Below are positions 24,196-30,890 of a DNA stretch of 42,965 nucleotides, piece after piece. The stretch is from the NCBI GenBank assembly GCA_016197205.1, contig JACPWG010000078.1, positions 1-42,965 on the forward strand. Reading direction: 5' to 3'. The notes under the pieces are model-generated. The model made no database searches. It saw only the letters and a program-made list of their open reading frames with translations, and was not told the origin of the DNA. Positions within the stretch are counted from its first letter, which is position 1, and every line of letters starts with the position of its first letter. The stretch comes from Planctomycetota bacterium (GTDB lineage Bacteria > Planctomycetota > MHYJ01 > WSZJ01 > JACPWG01). The translations under genes were made by a program, and so were the position numbers.

Positions 24196-25332
24196 ATGCG
24201 CGTGCTCCTCGCGGGAGGCGGGACGGGCGGACATCTTTTCCCGGGCGTCGCTCTCGCCCAGGCCCTGCGGCGGGTCGACCCGGACGGGGCCGTGCGCTTC
24301 CTCTGCACCGACCGCCCGCTCGACGTCCCGACGCTCGCACGCTACGGTTTCGACGCGCGCCCCATGTCCTCCCCGCGTTGGGAGGGCATCCGGAAAAGCG
24401 GGTTGGCCTTCCTGCCGCGCGCCCTCCTCTCCATGGGCCGGTCGCTGGAGGAGCTGAAGGACTTCGGCGCGGACGTCGTGGTCGGCCTCGGCGGCTACGC
24501 GGAGCTGGGACCCGCGATGGCCGCGGGCCTCGCGCGCCTCCCCCTCGCACTCCTCGAGCAAAACGTGCTCCCCGGCAAGGCGACCCGCGTGACGTCGCGC
24601 TTCGCCGACCGCCTTTTCCTGCAGTGGGAAGGCTCGCTAGCCTGGTTCAAGCCCCGCGTCCGGGCACGCGCCGTCGTCCTCGGGAATCCGGTGCGCGAAG
24701 AGGTCGTGCGCACGCCCAGCGCCGAAGCGCGAACGCGTCTCGGCCTCGCGCCGGGCCTCAAGACCCTCGCCATCCTCGGGGGCAGCCAGGGGGCGCGCGC
24801 CCTCAACCAATGGGTCATCGAGCGCGTGCGCGACTGGTCGGAGCTCGCCGGGCGCGTCCAGGTCATCCACCTTACCGGCCGGCAGGACCGGCCGGAAGCC
24901 GCCTACGCCTGGCGACGCGCGGGCATTCGCGCGCGCGTCGAAGAATTCTGGGAGGACATGCACCTCGTCTACGGCGCCGCGGACCTCGTGGTCGCGCGCG
25001 CGGGGGGGACGACGCTCGCCGAGCTCACGGCGCTCGGCGTGCCGTCGGTGGCCGTGCCCTACCCGCACGCGGCCGAGAATCACCAACTGCTCAACGCGCG
25101 CGAGGCCGAGCGTGCGGGCGCGGCGGTGCTCCTCGAGGAGGCGGCGCTCCTGGCGGCGCCGCCCGCCCGGCAGCTCGAGGGGCTCCTCTTCGATCCGGAC
25201 CGGCTCGCCACGCTCTCGGAGGGCGCCCTCCGACTCGGCCGGCCCGGCGCCGCCGTCGAAATCGCGCGTGCCGTCCTGGAACTGGCGCAGTCGCACGCCT
25301 CGCGCTCGCTCGCGCACCGGACGCGCGGTTGA
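24196..25332 (+). CDS. murG: MurG, lipid II-forming GlcNAc transferase
   Basis: 378 residues from ATG 24196. MurG transfers GlcNAc from UDP-GlcNAc to lipid I at the inner face of the membrane. The N-terminal G-G-G-T-G-G-H loop, E-Q-N-V-L-P-G-K, G-G-S-Q-G-A and the UDP-binding A-G-G-T-T-L-A-E-L motif are all present. The last, A-x-N-H-Q, is A-E-N-H-Q. Length is a little above the usual 355-365. The gene lies 62 bp after ftsW and is followed by a 388-bp gap before murC, whereas murC usually follows directly. The same frame is open for over 1.3 kb upstream, but this is only a shadow of ftsW. Confidence 0.95.
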   Translation: MRVLLAGGGTGGHLFPGVALAQALRRVDPDGAVRFLCTDRPLDVPTLARYGFDARPMSSPRWEGIRKSGLAFLPRALLSMGRSLEELKDFGADVVVGLGGYAELGPAMAAGLARLPLALLEQNVLPGKATRVTSRFADRLFLQWEGSLAWFKPRVRARAVVLGNPVREEVVRTPSAEARTRLGLAPGLKTLAILGGSQGARALNQWVIERVRDWSELAGRVQVIHLTGRQDRPEAAYAWRRAGIRARVEEFWEDMHLVYGAADLVVARAGGTTLAELTALGVPSVAVPYPHAAENHQLLNAREAERAGAAVLLEEAALLAAPPARQLEGLLFDPDRLATLSEGALRLGRPGAAVEIARAVLELAQSHASRSLAHRTRG

Positions 25333-25720
25333 CCTCTCTGCCCCCGGAAGGTTCGTCAGCAATCAGCAATCAGCAATCGCCAACCATCAAGCCACAGGAA
25401 TCGCCTTTACATCAACAACCCGAACTGAGGCTAAACTCGACCGACGGCGGCAAATGGCTGGATCATGGCTCTGCGTCCCAGCTAGACGCGGGCGAAATTT
25501 GAAATTTGACTTTTTGCAATTTGAAATTCGGCCCGGCCGTGTCGGTCGAACGCGAGACTTTTACACAGAGACGCGGAGACGCAGAGGCCGGGCGCTGAGT
25601 CCACCGTCCTCTACCGGCGATCATCTCTGGCAACGGACGGAGAGAACGATTTTAGCCTCACTTCGGCTTGTTGCTTTACATGCCCTCGCGGGTAGGGTAG
25701 TCTTGCAGGAGGGTGTCCAG
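25333..25720 (+). promoter_or_regulatory. murG-murC gap with AT-rich repeats and possible promoter
   Basis: Unusually AT-rich stretch inside the dcw cluster. It has a tandem CAGCAATCAG run near 25358, direct repeats of AATTTGAAATT at about 25495-25530, and an ACGCGGAGACGCAGAGG tract near 25570. A plausible promoter for murC is TTGCTT (25671-25676), 16-bp spacer, TAGGGT (25693-25698), 22 bp before the GTG start. No gene seen. Confidence 0.45.
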
Positions 25721-27199
25721 GTGGCGACCGTACCGGTCACCGGGCTCCTGGAGCGGGTGCGGGAATTGTTGCGGAAGGACTCGGCCGTGGGAAAGGTCCA
25801 TTTTGTCGGCATCGGCGGGATCGGCATGAGCGGGCTCGCCCGCTGCCTCCTGTCCGAGGGCGTCGAGGTCTCCGGCTCCGACCTCACAGCCTCCGAGACG
25901 ACCCAGGCCCTCGCGTCCGCCGGCGTGCGGCTCTTCCTCGGACACTCGCCGGACCACGTGCCCGGTGACGCCCAGTTCGTCGTGCGCTCGGCCGCGATCC
26001 GCGACGAGAACCCCGAGCTGGCGCGGGCGCGCCTGCTCGGCCTGCCCGTCCTGAAGTACGCGCAGCTCCTCGGCCGGATCAGCGAGACCCGCCGCACGGT
26101 GGCGGTCGCCGGTTGCCACGGCAAGACCACGACGACCGCGATGGTCGCCTCGATCCTGAGCGTCGCGGGGAAGGACCCCAGCTTCGTGATCGGCGGCCAG
26201 GTCCCGTGCCTCGGCGGCAGCTCCCGCGCGGGCAAGGGCCCGCATTTCGTCGTCGAGGCCTGCGAATTCGATCGCTCCTTCCACAATCTCCATCCCCGGA
26301 CCGCGATCATCACGAACATCGAGGAGGATCACCTCGACTACTACCGCGACCTGAACGAGATCGTCGAGTCCTTCGCGACCTACGCCGCCCGGGTCCCGGC
26401 CGGGGGGCTCGTGGTCGCGAATGCCGAGGATCCGCGGGCGCTCTCCGCCGCCCGTCGCGGCGCCGCCCGCATCGAGACCTTCGCCCTGGCCGGCGAGGCG
26501 ACCTGGACCGCGAAGACGCTGGAGATCCGCGACGGCCGACGCCGGATCCAGCTCCTGCGCGAGGGCCGTGTCTTCGCCGAGTGCCGCCTGCGCGTCCCGG
26601 GCCGCCACAACGTGGCCAACGCCCTCGCCGCGGTCGCCGCGGCCGTCGACGCCGGTGCGACGCCGGCGGACGTCGAGCGCGGGCTCGAGTCCTTCGGCGG
26701 CGTGGCGCGCCGGCTCCATTTCCTCGGCGAGCCGCGAGGCGTCGCGGTCCTGGACGACTACGGGCATCACCCGACCGAAATCCGGACCGTCCTTTCCTCG
26801 CTGCGCGAGATCTACCCGGGCCGGCGGCTGTGCTGCGTCTTCCAGCCCCACCAACACAGCCGTACGCGCCACCTGCTCGGCGAATTCGCCGTGGCGCTCG
26901 CGGGCGCGGACCTCGTGCTCCTGCCCGACATCTACGGCGCGCGCGACACCGAGGAGGACAAGAAGTCGGTCTCGAGCGCGATGCTGGCCGAGCGCATCCC
27001 CGAGGCGGGGGGCCGGGCCCGGTACGTGGGCACGTTCGACGCGGTTCGGGCTTTCGCGCGGTCCGGGCTTGCCGCCGGGGACGTCCTGGTGGTGATGGGT
27101 GCCGGCAGCATCGGCACGCTCGCCCCCCAGCTCGTCCGTGACCTCTCGGCCCTCGAGCCGAGCGACGCTTGTACGCCCGCCTGTCAGGTGGCCCCATGA
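25721..27199 (+). CDS. murC: MurC, UDP-MurNAc:L-alanine ligase
   Basis: 492 residues. The start is GTG 25721, chosen because AGGAGGG lies 7 bases upstream; there is no earlier ATG with a good site. The enzyme adds L-Ala to UDP-MurNAc with ATP hydrolysis. Motifs: G-I-G-G-I-G-M-S-G near residue 30, ATP loop G-C-H-G-K-T-T-T-T near 130, then E-A-C-E-F-D, N-I-E-E-D-H-L-D-Y-Y, D-D-Y-G-H-H-P-T-E-I and F-Q-P-H-Q-H-S-R-T. All catalytic motifs of the Mur ligase family are intact. It overlaps murB by 4 bp, so the two are translationally coupled. Confidence 0.96.
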   Translation: MATVPVTGLLERVRELLRKDSAVGKVHFVGIGGIGMSGLARCLLSEGVEVSGSDLTASETTQALASAGVRLFLGHSPDHVPGDAQFVVRSAAIRDENPELARARLLGLPVLKYAQLLGRISETRRTVAVAGCHGKTTTTAMVASILSVAGKDPSFVIGGQVPCLGGSSRAGKGPHFVVEACEFDRSFHNLHPRTAIITNIEEDHLDYYRDLNEIVESFATYAARVPAGGLVVANAEDPRALSAARRGAARIETFALAGEATWTAKTLEIRDGRRRIQLLREGRVFAECRLRVPGRHNVANALAAVAAAVDAGATPADVERGLESFGGVARRLHFLGEPRGVAVLDDYGHHPTEIRTVLSSLREIYPGRRLCCVFQPHQHSRTRHLLGEFAVALAGADLVLLPDIYGARDTEEDKKSVSSAMLAERIPEAGGRARYVGTFDAVRAFARSGLAAGDVLVVMGAGSIGTLAPQLVRDLSALEPSDACTPACQVAP

Positions 27200-28080
27200 C
27201 GATGGTCGCCTCTCCGCCGTTCACGCGCTTCGGGACCTCCTGCCTCCGCGACGAGCCGATGGCGCGTCATACGACGTACAAACTCGGCGGACCCGCCCGC
27301 TTCTTCCTGCAGCCGGGCTCCGCCGACGAGCTGGCCGGCATGCTCGCGGAGGCCCGCTCGCTCGGCCTGGCGCCGCGGTTCCTCGGCGGCGGCGCCAACG
27401 TGCTCGTGCGCGACGAGGGCGTGGACGCGGTGGTCGCCTTCCGCCGCTTCCAGCGCTTCGAGGTCGAAGGGGAAGCCGTCCTCGCCGGGGCGGGGCTCAA
27501 CCTGATGGCGCTCATCCAACGCACGCGAGAGCGCGGCCTCGCCGGCCTCGAAACGCTCGTGGGCATCCCCGGCAGCCTCGGCGGCTCGGTCTTCGGCAAC
27601 GCGGGCGGCAAGTACGGAGAGCTGGGGGATGTCGTGGAGGCCGTGACCGTGCTCGACGCCGGGGGCAGGGTCCGAACGCTCACGCGCGCGGAGGCCGGCT
27701 TCCAGTATCGGCGCTCGCGGCTGGACGGCATGGCCGTGCTCGAGGCGCGCCTCGCGCTGGCTCGCGGCGAGCCCGCGCGGCTGAAAGAAATCTCCCAGCG
27801 CATCCACGAGGAGAAGGCGAAGAGCCAGCCGCTCTCGCTGCCGAGCGCGGGCTGCGTCTTCAAGAACCCGCCGGGGGACAAGGCGGGCCGCGTGATCGAG
27901 GCGGCGGGCCTGAAGGGCCGACGCCTCGGCGGCGCGCTCGTGTCGCCGGTGCATGCGAACTTCATCACGAACCAGGGCGGGGCGCGGGCCCGCGACGTCC
28001 TCGAGCTGGTCGAGGTCGTGCAGGCGGAGGTCAAGCGGCGGCTCGGCGTCGAGCTGGAGCTGGAAATCAAGGTCTGGTAG
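27196..28080 (+). CDS. murB: MurB, UDP-N-acetylenolpyruvoylglucosamine reductase
   Basis: 294 residues from ATG 27196, overlapping the murC stop as ATGA, with AGGTGG 5-10 bases upstream. It is an FAD enzyme that reduces the enolpyruvyl group to make UDP-MurNAc, the substrate of MurC. FAD-binding signatures: H-T-T-Y-K-L-G-G-P-A (25-34), G-G-G-A-N-V-L-V (64-71), G-I-P-G-S-L-G-G-S-V (123-132). The proton-donor loop reads P-S-A-G-C-V-F-K-N-P with Cys220 where the best-studied enzymes have Ser; this variant is known in other MurBs, to my recollection. The C-terminal H-A-N-F-I-T-N is present. Length fits the shorter type II class. Confidence 0.95.
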   Translation: MTMVASPPFTRFGTSCLRDEPMARHTTYKLGGPARFFLQPGSADELAGMLAEARSLGLAPRFLGGGANVLVRDEGVDAVVAFRRFQRFEVEGEAVLAGAGLNLMALIQRTRERGLAGLETLVGIPGSLGGSVFGNAGGKYGELGDVVEAVTVLDAGGRVRTLTRAEAGFQYRRSRLDGMAVLEARLALARGEPARLKEISQRIHEEKAKSQPLSLPSAGCVFKNPPGDKAGRVIEAAGLKGRRLGGALVSPVHANFITNQGGARARDVLELVEVVQAEVKRRLGVELELEIKVW

Positions 28081-28104
28081 GCCACGACTGGAAGGGATAC
28101 TCCG

Positions 28105-29028
28105 ATGCGCGTCGCGGTGCTCATGGGCGGCTTTTCCTCCGAGCGGGAGATCTCCCTCCGGTCCGGCGCGGCCGTCGCCGACGCCCTGCGGTCCCGGGGC
28201 TTCACCGTGCTCCCCGTGGACGTGCGGGACGAGCGAGTGGAGGAGCTGGCGCCCGGCTGCTGCGACGCGGCCTTCGTCGCCCTGCACGGCCGGTTCGGCG
28301 AGGACGGCGGCATCCAGACCCTCTGCGAAGCGCGCGAGCTTCCCTACACCGGGTCGGGGCCGCGCGCGAGCCGTCTCGCCCTCGACAAGGTCCAGGCCAA
28401 GGAACTTTTCGTAGCGGCCGGCCTGTCGACTTCGCCCTGGCGCGTCTGCCCCGCTTCCGAGGGTTGCGAAAGAGCGCGTGCGGGCCTGGCCTCCCTCGGC
28501 CTGCCCGTGGTGGTCAAGCCGCGCGCCGAGGGCTCGAGCGTGGGGGTATCGATCGTGCGCGAAGCCGCCGCGCTCGACGCTGCGCTCACCGAGGCGTGGC
28601 GGTTCGGCCCCGACGCCCTCGTGGAGCGGTTCGTCGCCGGCGCCGAGCTGACCGTGGGCATCCTGGGGGAGCGGGCATTGCCGCTCGTGGAGCTGCGGCC
28701 GAGGCGCGAATTTTTCGACTACCAGGCCAAGTACCAGGACACGCGGACCGAGTACGTCGTTGCCCCGCCGCTCGACCCCGAGGCGACGCGTCGCGTCCAG
28801 GAGGCGGGTCTCGGCGCCCACCGCGCGCTCGGCTGCAAGGGCTTCTCGCGCGTCGACGTGATGCTGCCGGCCACTGGGGAGCCGATGCTGCTCGAGGTGA
28901 ACACCATCCCCGGCATGACGGAGCGGAGCCTCTTCCCGAAGGCCGCCCGGGCCGCGGGCATCTCCTTCGCCGAGCTGTGCGACCGGCTGGTGCAGGAAGC
29001 GTTGTCGGCCGTGGCGCGTCCGCGCTAG
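28105..29028 (+). CDS. ddl: D-alanine-D-alanine ligase
   Basis: 307 residues, the usual length. ATG 28105 has GAAGGGA about 10 bases upstream and lies 24 bp after murB. The ATP-grasp enzyme joins two D-Ala for the end of the stem peptide. Signatures: H/L-M-G-G-F-S-S-E-R-E-I-S (Glu13 near the start), K-P-R-A-E-G-S-S-V-G-V-S, the L-H-G-R-F-G-E-D-G segment, and L-L-E-V-N-T-I-P-G-M-T with the Mg-binding Glu and Asn. The lysine and glycine loops are intact. The specificity loop has F-F-D-Y-Q-A-K-Y, so a D-Ala-D-Ala rather than D-Ala-D-Lac enzyme is expected. Confidence 0.96.
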   Translation: MRVAVLMGGFSSEREISLRSGAAVADALRSRGFTVLPVDVRDERVEELAPGCCDAAFVALHGRFGEDGGIQTLCEARELPYTGSGPRASRLALDKVQAKELFVAAGLSTSPWRVCPASEGCERARAGLASLGLPVVVKPRAEGSSVGVSIVREAAALDAALTEAWRFGPDALVERFVAGAELTVGILGERALPLVELRPRREFFDYQAKYQDTRTEYVVAPPLDPEATRRVQEAGLGAHRALGCKGFSRVDVMLPATGEPMLLEVNTIPGMTERSLFPKAARAAGISFAELCDRLVQEALSAVARPR

Positions 29029-29169
29029 CGGCCGCGGGGCCGTCCTCCGAAAAAACAGCTCAAGGGCCGCTCGGCCGTCGCCGATAATATCCTGTGGTGC
29101 TCCCCGGCAAGGGGGGAGTCGGTTCGGGGGCGAATACTCATTCGTTATCGGCGCTTGAGGAGATACGGG

Positions 29170-30072
29170 GTGGCTGCTGCCTCGATGGCTGCCGGGAAGG
29201 CCGCACGCGCCTTCGCCGGCTTCGCCCGTCTCGTCACTCTGGCGCTCTACCGCTGGGGCATGGCCGTCGCCGTCGTCGGCGGCGTGGCGTGGCTGCTCCT
29301 CCTCGTCCACCGCAAGGTGTACGACCACCTCCTCCACGAAGAGCGCTACCAGGTGGATGCGCGGAGCCTCGCCGTTCTCAGCCGCCCGCAGTGGGCCGGC
29401 AAGGGGTTGGACTTCTCCGTCGGCGAGTTGCCCTTTGCGGGGAAGGTCAGCATCTTCCAGGCCGACCTGACCGAGCGCGTGGCCGAGTTCTACAAGCGAA
29501 ACCCCTGGGTCGCGCGCGTCGTCCGGATCCGGAAAGAGCTGCCGAACCGCCTGCGGATCCAGCTCGAGATCCGCCGGCCGGTGGCCTCGGTCGAGCAGAA
29601 GGGGAACTACTACCTGGTCGACCGCGAGTCGGTGCGGCTCCCCGGCAAGTACTCGCGCACGCCCGACGTGCGGTTCTACATCCCCGTGGTCGTCGGCGTG
29701 GTCTCGGCGCCCGCGGACCCCGGTCAGCCCTGGCACGATCCCGCGGTCGAGGCCGGGGTCGCGGTGGCGCAGAGCGTCATCGACTACGACCTTTCGAAGG
29801 ACGTCGGGCTCATCGCGATCGACGTCGAGAACGTGGAGGGCCGGAAGAACGCCCGCGATTCCGAGATCGTGATTTGGGCCGAGGACGTGCTGAAAAACCT
29901 GGTGCCGATCCAGTGGGGCCGCTCCCCGGTGACCGAGAAATTCGGGGAGGTCCCGGTGGACCTCAAGATGAAGAATCTACGCTTGGTCCTTATGGCCTGC
30001 CCGAAGCTCCACGGCATCCAAACCGTGAAGATCCAGTTCCAGCGCCCCTACGTCGTCACGCGGGACCGCTGA
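29170..30072 (+). CDS. ftsQ: FtsQ-like division protein
   Basis: 300 residues from GTG 29170, preceded by GAGGAGA at 29157-29163 with good spacing; ATG 29185 lacks a site. One membrane helix (about 28-47) is followed by an extracytoplasmic part with a POTRA-like strand-helix-strand around 112-142 (W-V-A-R-V ... L-P-N-R-L-R-I-Q-L-E-I-R-R-P-V-A). The P-N-x-L-x-I-x-I-x-x-R-x-P-V-A pattern is typical of FtsQ/DivIB. FtsQ is the scaffold joining FtsL/FtsB and FtsW/FtsI in the divisome. It lies 141 bp after ddl, with a possible -10 GATAAT at 29083. Usual neighbours ftsA and ftsZ are absent; a repeat-rich gap follows. Confidence 0.85.
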   Translation: MAAASMAAGKAARAFAGFARLVTLALYRWGMAVAVVGGVAWLLLLVHRKVYDHLLHEERYQVDARSLAVLSRPQWAGKGLDFSVGELPFAGKVSIFQADLTERVAEFYKRNPWVARVVRIRKELPNRLRIQLEIRRPVASVEQKGNYYLVDRESVRLPGKYSRTPDVRFYIPVVVGVVSAPADPGQPWHDPAVEAGVAVAQSVIDYDLSKDVGLIAIDVENVEGRKNARDSEIVIWAEDVLKNLVPIQWGRSPVTEKFGEVPVDLKMKNLRLVLMACPKLHGIQTVKIQFQRPYVVTRDR

Positions 30073-30131
30073 CGGTCCGCGAATTCGGGCATGGTTCAAA
30101 GTCGGGTTCCAGACTGCGGTCGGCCGCCTCC

Positions 30132-30225
30132 CGTAGGGGCGCCCCTTGTGGGCGCCCGCGATTGGCGGCAAGTCTCTAGAACGCGCGGTGTCGCCGCGAG
30201 GGCGGGCACAAGGCCCGCCCCTACG
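30132..30225. repeat. CGTAGGGGCG palindrome, copy 1
   Basis: 94 bp with 26-bp imperfect inverted ends: CGTAGGGGCGCCCCTTGTG... and ...CACAAGGCCCGCCCCTACG. Copy 2 at 30745-30838 is in inverse orientation. Confidence 0.65.
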
Positions 30226-30246
30226 TTCGGACCTCGAGCGGTCTTA

Positions 30247-30391
30247 GCGCCCGCGCAAGAATTACTTCACATTTCCGTGGATCGACCGATGCCTGGGGGC
30301 GCGGGCCTCCGGCCCGCGCAGCGCGGCCCAGCGGGCCGCGCCCCCAGGAGCCTCGAGGTCCGAATCTGCGCAAGTATTTTTGCGCGGGCGC
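30247..30391 (+). mobile_element. 145-bp GCGCCC non-autonomous element, copy B
   Basis: Full length, same ends and centre as copy A. Flanked by TTA at 30244-30246 and TTA at 30392-30394. Nested in the composite repeat 30087-30423. Confidence 0.8.
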
Positions 30392-30578
30392 TTACCCCTG
30401 CGCCGCCCGCTTTGAGCCATGCCGGCATTCGCGGTCATTGGCGTAATTCGCGGTTCGTCGCCCCCACTCGCGCGATTCGCGGTTCGTTGCTCCGGTCCTT
30501 GCTCCTGGCTCGAAATCGGTTAGAATCTGCGTAGGTCGCTGTTTTGGGCATGGTTCAATTCAGATGGCGTGCGGGTAA

Positions 30579-30723
30579 GCGCCCGCGCAAGAGTTACTTT
30601 ACATTTTCGTGGATCGACCGATGCCTGGGGGCGCGGGCCTCCGGCCCGCGCAGCGCGGCCCAGCGGGCCGCGCCCCCAGGAGCCTCGAGGTCCGAATCTG
30701 CGCAGTTATTTTTGCGCGGGCGC
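30579..30723 (+). mobile_element. 145-bp GCGCCC non-autonomous element, copy C
   Basis: Full length, nearly identical to copies A and B. Flanked by TAA at 30576-30578 and TAA at 30724-30726, a perfect 3-bp direct repeat. Confidence 0.8.
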
Positions 30724-30744
30724 TAACACGGCTCCAAGTCCGGA

Positions 30745-30838
30745 CGTAGGGGCGGGCCTTGTGCCCGCCCGTTTGGCGACACCGCGCCATCCAACGATTT
30801 GTGGTCGATCGCGTGCGCCCACAAGGGGCGCCCCTACG
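30745..30838. repeat. CGTAGGGGCG palindrome, copy 2
   Basis: 94 bp, same length as copy 1 and inverted relative to it: starts CGTAGGGGCGGGCCTTGTG, ends GGGGCGCCCCTACG. Confidence 0.65.
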
Positions 30839-30890
30839 GCAGGCGGCCCACGCCAGGCCGTAACCCAGGTCTGAACCATGCCCGGTTTTG

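Larger units (their letters stand above)
30087..30423. repeat. Composite repeat bounded by GGGCATGGTTCAAA
   Basis: Left end GGGCATGGTTCAAA (30087-30100), right end TTTGAGCCATGCC (30411-30423). Inside are a CGTAGGGGCG palindrome (30132-30225) and GCGCCC element copy B (30247-30391). A second composite with the same parts lies 123 bp downstream. Together they fill most of the 818-bp gap between ftsQ and the next gene. Confidence 0.6.
30546..30883. repeat. Second composite repeat bounded by GGGCATGGTTCAA
   Basis: Left end GGGCATGGTTCAA (30546-30558), right end CTGAACCATGCCC (30871-30883). It contains GCGCCC copy C and the second CGTAGGGGCG palindrome in the opposite order to the first composite. 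TTGCTC, a 16-bp spacer and TAGAAT lie just before it (about 30502-30529), resembling the shared promoter at 17894 and 19841. Confidence 0.55.
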
